NCBI GenBank assembly: GCA_021772895.1 | Contig: JAJFLC010000014.1 | Coordinates: forward strand, 119,391-176,846 | Source: Mariprofundaceae bacterium | Lineage (GTDB): Bacteria; Pseudomonadota; Zetaproteobacteria; Mariprofundales; Mariprofundaceae | Length of the DNA stretch: 57,456 nucleotides | Direction of reading: 5' to 3' | Shown: positions 34,370-44,749 of the stretch, piece after piece | How positions within the stretch are numbered: the stretch's first letter is position 1 | How the letters are laid out: each line of letters starts with the position of its first letter | Position numbers and translations under genes: made by a program | The notes under the pieces: model-generated | What the model was told of the DNA's origin: nothing | The model's input: only the letters and a program-made list of their open reading frames with translations | Database searches by the model: none

Positions 34370-36524
34370 TCTTTTTATCCTTCACTGTTTGAGCTTTAAA
34401 CAAATTACGTTTACCAAATGAGACCATGCCCTTGATTGCCGCGCCAATGCCCCTGTTTGATATCTTATGCCCAAGGCCTGCCTGATTACGCCTGCTGACC
34501 CTCACAACGCCTTCCAGCACCTTAATATGACGCAGCACCGCCGCCAGATGTTTTCTATCTTCGACTTCCACCAATATTTTTAGCCGGCTCATAGCACCAA
34601 TACGCTGTTCAATTTTCAAATCTTCAATATTAGCGTGCGCATTGGAAATAGCTGATGAAATGTGTGCCAACATACCCCTGCGATTATAATTTTTCACCTC
34701 AATACCGGTTGGATACAGTTGCCCTTTTTCTGATTTCCAATTCACCCCAATCCACTGATTGTTTGCGACTTTAGGGATCAACTTACAATCGCGATGATGA
34801 ATAATCATGCCCTTGCCTGACTCAAAATAACCAAGAACCGGATCATCAGGAATCGGATGACAACAATCTGCCGCCCGCATAAGCGAGTGACTTAGACCTT
34901 TGAGGAACAATGGTTTGGTTGAATCCTGATCAACGACTTTCAGCAAGCTTTCCAAAGGAATTTCACCCCGCCCCAGTTTTTCCTTTAGCTCATCCATATT
35001 TGCACATTCCAATGCATCAAAATCCTTGATTAATAACTCACCATCTCCAAACGAATCCTGCAAAATCTTTTCGCCAATTCTGATACTTGCATCACGTTCC
35101 TGTCGTCTGAACCACTGCCGGATCGCCTGTCTTGCTTTGGGTGTTTTCACATATCGAATCCATTGACGGCTTGGTGTCTGATCCGGACTGGTCAGGACTT
35201 CAATCTGATCCCCGTTTCTGATGCGGGCTTGAAAATCCGCAATCTCACCGTTGATACGGACACCCATACAATGATGCCCTACATCTGTATGCACCGCGTA
35301 AGCAAAATCAAGTGGTCTTGCGCCTCGTGGTAAAGCATAAATATCACCATCCCTGCTAAATACATACACTTCCTGCACAAACAAATCGAGCCGGGCGCTT
35401 TCCATAAATTCGCCCGGATTGTCTGTTTCCTGAAGCAGTTCGGTCAATTGTTTCAACCACTGAAAATGTTTGCGATCGTCATCCTTGATCGAGCCATCTT
35501 TGTAGAGCCAATGCGCCGCAACGCCATCTTCAGCATAACTGTGCATTGATTCGGTGCGAATTTGCATCTCAATACGATGATTTTCAGGCCCAATCACCGA
35601 AGTGTGCAGAGATTGATAACCATTCGGTTTAGGCAGCGCAATATAATCTTTAAAACGCCCCGGAACGGGCCTGTAGAGGCTGTGAATCATGCCAAGCGTG
35701 TGGTAACAAATGGGGGTATCTTCAACAATGATTCTAAATGCAATCAAATCATAAATTTCACTAAAATCAACATGTTTACGCTGCATTTTATCATGGATGC
35801 TGTAGAGATGTTTCATACGACCATAAACTTTGGCCTTGATACCCTGTCGATCCAATGCCTCCTGCAAAACACCTTCCAGGCGACTGCGGGTCTCGTGCAG
35901 GAGATCAAGCTTCTCCTTCATCTGGCTCACCACAAACTGATAAGCTTCAGATTCCAGATGTGAAAATGCCAAATCCTCCATTTCCTGTTTGATCCAATGG
36001 ATGCCCAGTCTGTGTGCAAGCGGCGCATAGAGCTGCATGGTCTCTTCAGAAATATATTTTCTTTTTTCTTCCCGCATAAAACCAAGCGTACGCATGTTAT
36101 GCAGACGATCAGCCAATTTCACCAGCAAAACACGAAGATCTTTTGCGGTGGCAAGAATCATTTTCCGAAAGTTTTCAGCCTGTTTATGCTCAAAGGAGTG
36201 AAACTGGATCTGACCAATTTTGGTCACACCATCGACCAATCGGGCCACCTCATCACCAAATCGATCTTGAATATCATCCAGTGTAATATGGGTATCTTCA
36301 ACGGTATCGTGAAGAAGTGCTGTAACAATGGTATGAACATCCAACCGCAAACTGGCGAGAATATAGGCAACAGCCAAAGGATGCGTAATATACAGTTCAC
36401 CCGAACTTCTGCGTTGATCCTTATGAGCCTGTGCAGCAAACACATAAGCTCTGTTAATCAATTCTACATCGGCTTTTGGTGCATATTGCAGCACCTTTTC
36501 TGTAATCTCAAAAATTCGACTCAT
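34362..36524 (-). CDS. spoT: bifunctional (p)ppGpp synthetase/hydrolase SpoT/Rel
   Basis: This enzyme makes and degrades the alarmone (p)ppGpp. The 720-residue protein has an intact hydrolase domain (HD at 72-73, ED at 76-77), a synthetase domain with RFKD at 290-293 followed by YIALPKPNGYQSLHTSV, a TGS domain near 390-450 (YVFSRDGDIYALPRGA), the conserved CCHPIP segment, and a C-terminal ACT domain. RxKD, not ExDD, at the synthetase loop is the mark of bifunctional enzymes and argues against a RelA-type synthetase. It lies between rpoZ and ridA. Confidence 0.96.
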   Translation of the reverse strand: MSRIFEITEKVLQYAPKADVELINRAYVFAAQAHKDQRRSSGELYITHPLAVAYILASLRLDVHTIVTALLHDTVEDTHITLDDIQDRFGDEVARLVDGVTKIGQIQFHSFEHKQAENFRKMILATAKDLRVLLVKLADRLHNMRTLGFMREEKRKYISEETMQLYAPLAHRLGIHWIKQEMEDLAFSHLESEAYQFVVSQMKEKLDLLHETRSRLEGVLQEALDRQGIKAKVYGRMKHLYSIHDKMQRKHVDFSEIYDLIAFRIIVEDTPICYHTLGMIHSLYRPVPGRFKDYIALPKPNGYQSLHTSVIGPENHRIEMQIRTESMHSYAEDGVAAHWLYKDGSIKDDDRKHFQWLKQLTELLQETDNPGEFMESARLDLFVQEVYVFSRDGDIYALPRGARPLDFAYAVHTDVGHHCMGVRINGEIADFQARIRNGDQIEVLTSPDQTPSRQWIRYVKTPKARQAIRQWFRRQERDASIRIGEKILQDSFGDGELLIKDFDALECANMDELKEKLGRGEIPLESLLKVVDQDSTKPLFLKGLSHSLMRAADCCHPIPDDPVLGYFESGKGMIIHHRDCKLIPKVANNQWIGVNWKSEKGQLYPTGIEVKNYNRRGMLAHISSAISNAHANIEDLKIEQRIGAMSRLKILVEVEDRKHLAAVLRHIKVLEGVVRVSRRNQAGLGHKISNRGIGAAIKGMVSFGKRNLFKAQTVKDKKNE

Positions 36525-36733
36525 CGTAAATCAGTTTAACAATAAGTCAGAGAAAAACGAACTGAAAAAAACACGGCATCAATACGAACGATAGATGCAT
36601 CGCTAAAACCGGAATTCAACATGAATATTTTGTATGTAAAAAGAAACTGGGGTGCTTATCCTGATCTAAATTCGAAGTATATGAATACACTTCTTCAGAC
36701 TTTTCAAAGACAACGTGAAAAACAGAGTAAACG

Positions 36734-36991
36734 TTACTCAGCCTCATCTTCAAAAGAAGCAGCTTCCAAACGCAAACGTTCCTGCTCATCCATTTCAAAG
36801 AGACCTTCCCAGCTGATATAACCCTCACCCATCTCTTTCAGGGACTGAACAGCATGTTTATGATCACCTTCATTTTCAAGCAATGGAGGCATGCCATTAA
36901 GCAACTGCCGGGCACGTTTTGATGCCAGTAAAACCATTTCAAAACGGTTTGGGTAGTAACGAATACAATCTTCAATAGTTACGCGTGCCAT
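36734..36991 (-). CDS. rpoZ: RNA polymerase omega subunit
   Basis: An 85-residue omega subunit with MARVTIEDCIRYYPNRFEMV at the start and LLASKRARQL, the conserved contact segment with the beta-prime subunit. The C-terminal part is acidic. GGAGG precedes the ATG. Omega also contributes to a ppGpp binding site on RNA polymerase in proteobacteria, which makes its place beside spoT meaningful. A 209-base gap separates it from spoT. Confidence 0.94.
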   Translation of the reverse strand: MARVTIEDCIRYYPNRFEMVLLASKRARQLLNGMPPLLENEGDHKHAVQSLKEMGEGYISWEGLFEMDEQERLRLEAASFEDEAE

Positions 36992-37043
36992 ATGCTATAA
37001 CCTCCAGTTATTGCTGGCCAGCATATCAAGCATAAAACAAATG

Positions 37044-37637
37044 TCACGAACGATTATTTGCAAACGCATTTGCATAAACCAGACAAAGTTCATCCAATGC
37101 CTGATCAAAATCATCGTTCACGATCCGGTAGTGGGCTTCATTTGCATGCGTCATCTCACTTTCAGCCGCAGCCACTCGCCTTTCAACAACCAAAACATCA
37201 TCCTGCCCTCTGGATGTCAATCTGACTTTTAATGCTTCAATGGAAGGAGGCAGTATGAAAATACGGCATGCATCCTGCATGACCTTTGCCACCTGTGCCG
37301 CACCCTGCCAATCAATCTCAAGCAGAATATCACGACCCTTTCCCAAAGCGGCTTCCACATCAGGTTTACGTGTGCCATAAAGGTTTCCATGCACATTTGC
37401 CCACTCTAAAAATGCATTTGAATCAACCTGTTCCTCAAATTCACTGCGATCCAGAAAATGATATTCAACACCCTCTTTTTCACCCGGGCGCGGTGCTCTT
37501 GTTGTACATGAAATACTCAAACAGAGATTTGGGCTTTTTTTGAGCAATGCATCACATAAGCTTGATTTTCCACTACCCGAAGGGCCTGAAACAATAAAAA
37601 GCCTGCCCGTTGTTTGAGTTGCGATCTGAGTCGGCAT
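37044..37637 (-). CDS. gmk: guanylate kinase
   Basis: Guanylate kinase phosphorylates GMP to GDP. The 197-residue protein has the P-loop SGPSGSGKSS (17-26), the GMP-binding STTRAPRPGE-like CTTRAPRPGE segment, EGVEYHFLDRSEFE, and GNLYGT. It starts directly after the ferredoxin stop with no gap and leads into rpoZ and spoT, the common proteobacterial order. Confidence 0.97.
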   Translation of the reverse strand: MPTQIATQTTGRLFIVSGPSGSGKSSLCDALLKKSPNLCLSISCTTRAPRPGEKEGVEYHFLDRSEFEEQVDSNAFLEWANVHGNLYGTRKPDVEAALGKGRDILLEIDWQGAAQVAKVMQDACRIFILPPSIEALKVRLTSRGQDDVLVVERRVAAAESEMTHANEAHYRIVNDDFDQALDELCLVYANAFANNRS

Positions 37638-37892
37638 TTATACAGCCTTACCTGTAAGCATATTATACTTGTCCATCAGTTCAGTTTTAGATTCAGGTCG
37701 ATCAGGATCAAGCGGAATACAATCAACGGGACACACCAGTTGGCACTGCGGTTCATCAAAATGCCCCACACATTCAGTGCATCGGTTTGAATCAATTTCA
37801 TAGATTTCTTCACCTTCATAAATCGCTTCATTTGGGCATTCAGGTTCACACACTGCACAATTAATACAGTCCTCAGTAATGATTAAAGCCAT
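37638..37892 (-). CDS. 2[4Fe-4S] ferredoxin, YfhL type
   Basis: An 84-residue ferredoxin. The first cluster motif has Cys9, 12, 15 and 19. The second is the expanded CxxC-x8-CxxxC form with Cys38, 41, 50 and 54, typical of YfhL/Alvin ferredoxins with low-potential clusters, and a C-terminal helix follows. The next gene (gmk) starts immediately after its stop. Such ferredoxins are candidate partners of Rnf, but no direct link is visible. Confidence 0.93.
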   Translation of the reverse strand: MALIITEDCINCAVCEPECPNEAIYEGEEIYEIDSNRCTECVGHFDEPQCQLVCPVDCIPLDPDRPESKTELMDKYNMLTGKAV

Positions 37893-37976
37893 CGGCTATC
37901 AACCTCGTTCATTTTCAAATAATTTAACTTTTTATTTCTCTTCTGATCCATCGTCCGGTTTATCCATCTGGTTGCT

Positions 37977-39509
37977 CTATCTGAGCTCGCCTTCAATCTC
38001 CTGATCAAGCTCACCGCTGCGCAATTTACCCAGGTATTCTTTAAGCGCATCGGATACTTTTCCTTGTAACAAATAAAGTGCAATCAGGTTTGGAAATGCC
38101 ATCGAAAGTATCAACAGATCACTGAAATCCAGAATGTTACTCGCACTTGTGATCGATGCCAGCACCACAAACCCGACAAAAACCACGCGGAACAACATCG
38201 AATAACGCTCACCAAACACATAGGTCCAACTACGCTCACCATAATAAGACCAGGAGATCATCGTAGAGTACGCAAACAACACCACAGACACAGACAAAAC
38301 AATCGGGAACCATGAAATCACCGAGCCAAATGCCACGGCGGTTAATGCAGCGCCCTTACTGGCTTCTACAAGCGCAGCATGTTCAGGCGCGTTATAGACC
38401 CCGGTAATAACAATCACCAGAGCCGTCATGGTACAAATCACAATGGTATCAATAAAAGGCTCGTATAATGCAACAAAGCCCTGACGTACCGGATATTTCA
38501 CTGCTGCTGCTGAATGGGCGATCGCGGCGGAGCCAATCCCTGCTTCACTGGAAAAGGCTGCACGCTTAAACCCCTGCACAATCACACCAATCATGCCACC
38601 AGCCACCGCAGTCGGCATAAAAGCTTCACTCACAATCAGGCTCAATGCTGCAGGCACATCCGCAATATGGACCAGAATAATCCAGATACATGCACTCAAA
38701 TAAATAAACACCATGGCGGGTACAATCGCTTCAGCGGCATGTGCAATACGTTTGATTCCGCCAATAATGACAATCGCAACGGCGACGGCCATGATTAAAC
38801 CAAACAATAAAGGATAATCTTTAAAGAAACTAAATTCCGTCTGCACAGCACCCATAGCCTGACTGACCTGGAATAAATTTCCCGCACCCAGCGCACCGCC
38901 TATGGTTAACAATGCGAATAAAATCGCCAACACTTTGCCTGTTCTGGCCATGCCTTTTTCTTTAAAACCTTTCGATAAATACTCCATTGCCCCGCCCATC
39001 ACATGTCCATCAGGGCGGAACTCGCGGTACATCTGGGCCAGCGTAACTTCGGTGAATTTCAGGCTCATGCTGAAAAAACCGGCCACAATCATCCAAAAGG
39101 TTGCTCCCGGCCCACCAATACTCACTGCAATCGCAACCCCGGCGATATTGCCGAGACCCACAGTTGCCGAAAGTGCCGTTGTCAGCGCCTGAAAAGATGT
39201 CACTTCACCCTTGGCATCCGGCGCATGGTATTTCCCACGAATAATTTGAAAAGCATGTCCCATCATTCTAAGATTAATAAAGCCGAATCGAAACGTCATA
39301 TAAATCGCGCCAATAATCAGCCAGCCCACAATAAAAGGCATATTCCCTTCTCCCGGCATCACATCATAAAACAATACAGAGGCTAAATATCCGTTGACCT
39401 CTCCCAACAAGGCATCGATGCCATTCTCAGCCGCATTCGCATGAAAAGGTAAAAGCATGGCCAACAGAAAAAATGCCCGCGTTGATAAATATCTCACCGT
39501 ATCACTCAT
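37977..39509 (-). CDS. alanine/glycine:sodium symporter (AGCS family)
   Basis: A sodium-coupled amino-acid carrier of the inner membrane. From ATG 39509 (GGAGG six bases upstream) it has 510 residues; an upstream in-frame TTG is less likely. A signal-like N-terminal helix ending FHANA precedes about ten membrane helices. Family motifs include ALTTALSATVGLGNIAGVAIA and the SEAGIGSAAIAHSAA loop. Alanine or glycine is the likely substrate. Confidence 0.93.
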   Translation of the reverse strand: MSDTVRYLSTRAFFLLAMLLPFHANAAENGIDALLGEVNGYLASVLFYDVMPGEGNMPFIVGWLIIGAIYMTFRFGFINLRMMGHAFQIIRGKYHAPDAKGEVTSFQALTTALSATVGLGNIAGVAIAVSIGGPGATFWMIVAGFFSMSLKFTEVTLAQMYREFRPDGHVMGGAMEYLSKGFKEKGMARTGKVLAILFALLTIGGALGAGNLFQVSQAMGAVQTEFSFFKDYPLLFGLIMAVAVAIVIIGGIKRIAHAAEAIVPAMVFIYLSACIWIILVHIADVPAALSLIVSEAFMPTAVAGGMIGVIVQGFKRAAFSSEAGIGSAAIAHSAAAVKYPVRQGFVALYEPFIDTIVICTMTALVIVITGVYNAPEHAALVEASKGAALTAVAFGSVISWFPIVLSVSVVLFAYSTMISWSYYGERSWTYVFGERYSMLFRVVFVGFVVLASITSASNILDFSDLLILSMAFPNLIALYLLQGKVSDALKEYLGKLRSGELDQEIEGELR

Positions 39510-39838
39510 ATTTGCCCTCCAACATCTGGTCAATCTTGCCAAAGCACTATCGAGTTACAAGCCCGATAAACAATAACTGTCAAGTTGAAATATTTCTAAG
39601 GCTACTCTGAAAAAGTCAGAGTATCCGTGCAAGCCTCGGGCTATTTCAACATTTTATTCCGATATTCGAAGCTCCGGGTGTTACCTGGATGCAGCATCTA
39701 TAACATCAATCAAAGTCATTGCATGCACATGGATACTAAACTCACGTGTGAAAATGGAGTGCTACAAGGCAAAGAAAGCCAGGAGAGCCAATGTGCACGA
39801 TAAAGTTCGCCTGTTACGTTATCAAAATCAATAAAGCT
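39510..39838. other. non-coding gap upstream of the symporter
   Basis: These 329 bases hold repeat copy B (39599-39634) and otherwise unremarkable sequence. I see no open frame with a ribosome site and no RNA gene. The symporter promoter must lie in the left part. Confidence 0.5.
39599..39634. repeat. dispersed hairpin repeat, copy B
   Basis: This copy matches 1532-1567. It contains an 8-bp perfect stem, TACTCTGA paired with TCAGAGTA around AAAAG (39603-39623). Similarity ends after the GCAAGCC segment, so the second hairpin of copy A is missing here. Confidence 0.6.
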
Positions 39839-41485
39839 TCAATCCATTTTTCTCAACTTATAATCATTGATAAGTCCATTGGTTGAACTGTCATGACTTG
39901 CCACAATACCCTCTTGCATCAATTCGGGAAGAATTCTTTGTGCCAGCTGTTTGCCAAGTTCAACACCCCACTGGTCAAAAGCGTTAATATCCCAAATCAC
40001 ACTCTGCACATAAATTTTGTGTTCATACATGGCAATCAGTGATCCCAGCGTTTCAGGCAACAGCTTTTGAAACAGAATGGAATTAGATGGTTTATTACCG
40101 GGAAACACTTTATGGGGCAACAATGCTTCCAGAACATCGCCACTCAGACCTTCTTCTTCCAGCTCGGCACGCACCTGATTTTCATCCTTACCCAGCATTA
40201 ACGCCTCGGCCTGTGCAAAAAAGTTAGATAATAACAGTGTATGGTGCTGTCCAATCGGATTTTTTGTATCGATTGGTGCCAAAAAATCGGTTGGAATCAG
40301 TTTTGTTCCCTGATGGATCAGCTGGTAAAATGCATGTTGACCATTGGTACCCGGCTCACCCCAGATGATCGGCCCGGTCGAATAATCCACAGCCTCACCG
40401 CCACGAGTAACCCGCTTACCGTTACTTTCCATGTCCGCCTGCTGAAAATAGGCCGGAAAACGATGCATGTACTGGTCATAAGGCAGTATTGCATGCGAAT
40501 CAGCTTCAAAAAAATTATTATACCAGACACCAAGCAACGCCAGGATTACTGGCATATTTTCTTCAAAAGCAGTGGTACGGAAATGTTCATCCATATCATG
40601 TGCACCAGACAGCAATTTTTCAAAATTATCCATGCCGACATAGAGCGCAATGGAGAGCCCGACCGCACTCCATAACGAATAACGTCCCCCAACCCAATCC
40701 CAAAACTCAAACATATGATCGCCATCAATACCAAAGCTCTGCACAGCTTTGCTATTCGTGGAAACGGCTACAAAATGTTTGGCAACTGCCGCCTTGGTGC
40801 CGCCACGGGTCAAAAACCAGTCTCGTGCTGTTTTGGCGTTGGTAATGGTCTCCTGCGTGGTAAATGATTTGGACGCAATCACAAACAACGTACTTTCACG
40901 CGAGAGACCTTTCAGTGTCTCAACAATCTGTGTGCCATCCACATTGGATACAAAATGAACATTCAGGCCATCTTTTGCAAAAGGTTTCAAAGCTTCACAG
41001 GCCATGACCGGCCCGAGATCTGAGCCACCGATACCGATATTTACAATGTCCGTGATCTGTTTGCCTGTATAACCCAACCACTGCCCACTGCGGACTTTTT
41101 CTGTAAAAATTCGCATGCGGGCTAAAACATCATTCACAGCTGGCATCACATCCGTGCCATCCACCTCAATCGGTCGGTTCGAACGGTTGCGAAGTGCCAC
41201 ATGCAACACCGAACGATCCTCCGTTGTATTAATCTTCTCCCCTGCAAACATACGATCAATGGCATGTTTCAGATCCACTTCTTTTGCGAGTTCAAAAAGA
41301 AGTTTCATCGTCTCTTTATCCACTCTGTTTTTGGAATAATCCAATAATATATCTTTAAACCGAATGGAAAATGTATTAAAACGTTCTGAATCTTCCTGAA
41401 ACATATCCCGCATATGGATGCCAGATATCTGCTGATAGTGTGCTGATAATGCATTCCAGGCCGGTGACTGTGTCAATGCGGACAT
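39839..41485 (-). CDS. pgi: glucose-6-phosphate isomerase
   Basis: Pgi interconverts glucose-6-phosphate and fructose-6-phosphate. From ATG 41485 (GGAGGGAAACC upstream) it has 548 residues, matching E. coli (549). [32 protein letters not shown] and [12 protein letters not shown] are family motifs, and the catalytic Lys/His regions near the C-terminus are intact. It neighbours the cyclase and glgA genes, consistent with glycogen and glycolytic metabolism. Confidence 0.97.
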   Translation of the reverse strand: MSALTQSPAWNALSAHYQQISGIHMRDMFQEDSERFNTFSIRFKDILLDYSKNRVDKETMKLLFELAKEVDLKHAIDRMFAGEKINTTEDRSVLHVALRNRSNRPIEVDGTDVMPAVNDVLARMRIFTEKVRSGQWLGYTGKQITDIVNIGIGGSDLGPVMACEALKPFAKDGLNVHFVSNVDGTQIVETLKGLSRESTLFVIASKSFTTQETITNAKTARDWFLTRGGTKAAVAKHFVAVSTNSKAVQSFGIDGDHMFEFWDWVGGRYSLWSAVGLSIALYVGMDNFEKLLSGAHDMDEHFRTTAFEENMPVILALLGVWYNNFFEADSHAILPYDQYMHRFPAYFQQADMESNGKRVTRGGEAVDYSTGPIIWGEPGTNGQHAFYQLIHQGTKLIPTDFLAPIDTKNPIGQHHTLLLSNFFAQAEALMLGKDENQVRAELEEEGLSGDVLEALLPHKVFPGNKPSNSILFQKLLPETLGSLIAMYEHKIYVQSVIWDINAFDQWGVELGKQLAQRILPELMQEGIVASHDSSTNGLINDYKLRKMD

Positions 41486-41562
41486 GGTTTCCCTCCATAG
41501 AAACAATAAATATTAAAAAAATATCGGGGAGACCCGAACGACATCAAGTGAAGTGAACTTAA

Positions 41563-43179
41563 CTATCCATCTAAATAGTGTGGCGGTATGGTTTCAGTGA
41601 GCAGCTCCTTCACCATATAAGCTTTCAACTCGCCATCAATGCCTTTTAACGGAACCGGTGGCAACACTTCACAATTGGCCTTGCCACTGAGCCGTGCAAG
41701 CGTATTTTCACTGATGATAACATGCCCTGATTTCGCCATATCAGTTAACCGGGATGCTACATTCACAGCATCACCGATACAGGTATACTGCATGGTTTGG
41801 CTGGATCCAATCGAACCCACCACCACCTCACCGGAATTAATGCCAACACCAATTTGAATTTTATCATCACCATGGCGTTCACGATCAATGTTGAACCGTT
41901 CAAGCGCAGCCTGCATCTCCAGCGCACAGGCAACTGCTTTATCAGCAGCATCTTCCATATCAACAGGTGCGCCAAACAGCACCATGATCTCATCACCGAT
42001 ATATTTATCGACCGTGCCACCATGTTTAAACACCACATCAACCACCATCTCGAAATAACGGTTAAGCATTGCAACAATATCTGTTGCTTCAGAACGGTGC
42101 GCCATGGCTGTGAAACCGCGAATATCTGCAAACAAAATCGTGACTTCCCGAAGCACCCCGCCCTTTTCCAGCGTTACCTTTCCACTCATCACCTGTTCTA
42201 CCACACTGGGGGATAACAGACGTTCAAACTGAGCTTTACTACGCGCTTCCAACTCAATTTTTTTCAATAACTGAGCATTGGCAACAGCCATCGCAACATA
42301 ACGGACAATACCAGTAAGCAACTGCAAATCTTTGCGTGTAAAACTGGATTGTCCTTTTTGACTATCTAGATGTACAACACCAAAAAATTCTCCGTCATGC
42401 ATAATCGGAGCGCACAACACCGAACGAATACCCTGCATAATCAATGAAGATGAATGCGAAAAACGTTCATCATTACGGGGATCTGATAATAACACAGCCG
42501 TTTTTGACTCCCGCACTTCATTCAAAATAGATTCAGACACGCTGACCCTGTCCTCAGCGCCATCAATCGTACGCACCACCTTAGGCATCAACTCTCCGGT
42601 TGACACATTTGCCAGTAAAATCACACAGCGATCTGCATGAAAAATACGTAATAGCTCGTTGGAAACCTTCTCAAGCACTGAAGAAAGACTATTATCAAAA
42701 CCAATATTTTGTAAAAGTTCATGACCAAGGCGCAGTTTTTCATAATCCACACGTAACAGACTAACATCCAGCATCGCGGCTTCAGGAAGAAACTCTTCAA
42801 CACTGGCCACTGCAATCCGATCGTGTACGGTGTTTGTACTGTCACCCAAAACATGAGAAATATTGACCAGCTTCGCCAGTCTTTCTTCCTCAGACTCCGC
42901 ATAAAACGTCAGCGTAATTTTGCCCAGCGTCAGTACATCGCCATCCTGAAATTTATGTTTATGAATGTGAATGCCGTCCAGGAAAGATCCATTTGAACTA
43001 TCAAGATCTTCATAAACGTAGTGCCCACCGACTTTGTGGATGACCGCATGTTTTTTAGAAACCATGGGGTCATGCAGGCAAATTGTGCTGCGAGGATGTC
43101 GCCCAATCGTAGCTGTACCTTCGATAAAGTGACCATGTTCACCATTTTTATCACGTACAACGATCTTTGACATCATCAT
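41563..43179 (-). CDS. FHA-GAF-class III nucleotide cyclase
   Basis: A 538-residue soluble signalling enzyme with three domains. An FHA phosphopeptide-binding domain lies at about 1-93 (GRHPRSTICLHDPMVSKKHA), a GAF sensor at about 155-305 and a class III cyclase at about 340-515. The metal ligands Asp352 (ADIRG) and Asp396 (KYIGDE) and the IGDAVNVASRL segment are intact, so it should be active. Lys392 in DKYIGD favours ATP as substrate, but guanylate cyclase cannot be excluded. It is divergent from glgA, with pgi downstream on the same strand. Three consecutive ATG codons begin the frame. Confidence 0.93.
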   Translation of the reverse strand: MMMSKIVVRDKNGEHGHFIEGTATIGRHPRSTICLHDPMVSKKHAVIHKVGGHYVYEDLDSSNGSFLDGIHIHKHKFQDGDVLTLGKITLTFYAESEEERLAKLVNISHVLGDSTNTVHDRIAVASVEEFLPEAAMLDVSLLRVDYEKLRLGHELLQNIGFDNSLSSVLEKVSNELLRIFHADRCVILLANVSTGELMPKVVRTIDGAEDRVSVSESILNEVRESKTAVLLSDPRNDERFSHSSSLIMQGIRSVLCAPIMHDGEFFGVVHLDSQKGQSSFTRKDLQLLTGIVRYVAMAVANAQLLKKIELEARSKAQFERLLSPSVVEQVMSGKVTLEKGGVLREVTILFADIRGFTAMAHRSEATDIVAMLNRYFEMVVDVVFKHGGTVDKYIGDEIMVLFGAPVDMEDAADKAVACALEMQAALERFNIDRERHGDDKIQIGVGINSGEVVVGSIGSSQTMQYTCIGDAVNVASRLTDMAKSGHVIISENTLARLSGKANCEVLPPVPLKGIDGELKAYMVKELLTETIPPHYLDG

Positions 43180-43291
43180 ACACTAGCTTAAATCTTATAA
43201 ACCTGACAAATATTTGTTGTTTGTTAGTATGCCTGCCATCGATTCAGGCGATCATCCGGGAGATGAGCAAAGCACACGCAGGGGAGTATAA

Positions 43292-44749
43292 GTGACCAGG
43301 TTAAATATTGTTTTTATTGCATCAGAAGCCAGTCCTCTGGCAAAGACAGGCGGCCTCGCTGATGTTGTTGGCTCTCTGCCCCATGCACTTAAAAAACTTG
43401 GTCATCAGGTTACGGTGATCCTCCCCTTCTATCGGCAACATCTTGCCAAAGCAGGCGTTAAAGTCAGTCCGATGCATGTGAATGTTGAACTATGGGCCGA
43501 TGGCGTTCAGCGACATTGCCCTCTGCACAAAACAAAAGTGAATGGTCTTAATTTTATTCTGGTTGAACAGGATGATCTTTTTGCTCGGGATGAACTTTAT
43601 GGCCCGCCAGGCAGTGCTTATGAAGATAATCTGCTCCGTTACATGATCTTTGACCGTGTGGCGCTCGAAGCCGCCTCGAAACTCACAAAAAAGGTCAATA
43701 TTATTCATTGCCATGACTGGCAAACAGGAATGATCCCGCTACTGCTGAAAACCCAGTATCAGCACGACCCAAAAATCGCCAAAGCAAAGAGTCTGTTCAC
43801 CATTCATAATCTGGCCTATCAGGGTAATTTTCCGGCAGACTGGTTACACAGGCTTGCCATCCCATCCCACCACTTTCACTCCGGTGGTTTTGAGTTTCAC
43901 GGCCAGATCAATTGCATGAAAGCAGGCATTGAATCGGCTGATGTAATCACCACGGTCAGTCCATCGTATGCCAAAGAGATTCTCACCCCTGAATATGGCT
44001 GTGACCTTGAAGGTTTTTTGGCTGTTCATAGCAAAAAGCTTTCTGGCATTGTCAATGGCCTCCATGTGGATGAGTGGAATCCAACATCCGATACCAAAAT
44101 TCAGGCCAACTTCGGCCCCGAAAACCCTGTGGGCAAACGAAAGTGCAAACAGGCGTTACAAACGCTGTGCGGATTCAAAGTTGCTAAAGACATCCCGCTT
44201 CTAACATTGATTTCCAGACTGGCTGAGCAAAAAGGCATTGATCTCATGATTGCTAATATTGAATCATGGATCAAACGTGGTTATCAACTGGCCGTGCTCG
44301 GCTCCGGTGATCTACATTATGAACGAACTTTGCAACAGCTAAGTCAGAAACATCCTGAGCAGTTCTATTTTCACTGTGGGTTTGATGAATCACTGGCCAG
44401 AAAGATCTACGCAGGTGGCGATATTTTTCTCATGCCATCACGTTTTGAACCCTGCGGACTTGGACAACTGATGGGTATGCGTTATGGCAGCGTTCCCGTG
44501 GTCCGTGCTACCGGCGGCCTCAAAGACACTGTGACCGATTACAACACATGCAAAACCCGAGCTACAGGCATTCATTTTAACAAAGCAACGCCCGAAGCTT
44601 TCGATGCTGCACTGGAAACCACCATCTCGCTCTACCGCATACCACGCACATGGTCGCGCATTCGTTCCAACGCGCTCAAACGTGATTCATCATGGGATGC
44701 CTCTGCCAGCAGTTATCTTGAACTTTATGAGGCTTTGATCAGCCAATGA
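43292..44749 (+). CDS. glgA: glycogen synthase
   Basis: GlgA extends glycogen from ADP-glucose. The 485-residue GT5 enzyme has the ADP-glucose motif KTGGLADV (18-25), CHDWQTG, and the C-terminal FEPCGLGQLMGMRYGSVP. The start is a GTG with GGGGAG upstream. Its stop overlaps the glucokinase start (ATGA). glgB and glgC are not in the window. Confidence 0.96.
   Translation: MTRLNIVFIASEASPLAKTGGLADVVGSLPHALKKLGHQVTVILPFYRQHLAKAGVKVSPMHVNVELWADGVQRHCPLHKTKVNGLNFILVEQDDLFARDELYGPPGSAYEDNLLRYMIFDRVALEAASKLTKKVNIIHCHDWQTGMIPLLLKTQYQHDPKIAKAKSLFTIHNLAYQGNFPADWLHRLAIPSHHFHSGGFEFHGQINCMKAGIESADVITTVSPSYAKEILTPEYGCDLEGFLAVHSKKLSGIVNGLHVDEWNPTSDTKIQANFGPENPVGKRKCKQALQTLCGFKVAKDIPLLTLISRLAEQKGIDLMIANIESWIKRGYQLAVLGSGDLHYERTLQQLSQKHPEQFYFHCGFDESLARKIYAGGDIFLMPSRFEPCGLGQLMGMRYGSVPVVRATGGLKDTVTDYNTCKTRATGIHFNKATPEAFDAALETTISLYRIPRTWSRIRSNALKRDSSWDASASSYLELYEALISQ

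Noticed and set aside
35997-36539. Plus-strand open frame of 180 codons
   Set aside because: It is antisense to the hydrolase domain of spoT, which carries the recognisable motifs.
37013-37022. GCTGGCCAGC palindrome between rpoZ and gmk
   Set aside because: It is a 10-bp palindrome without loop or T-run inside an operon; too short to call a site.
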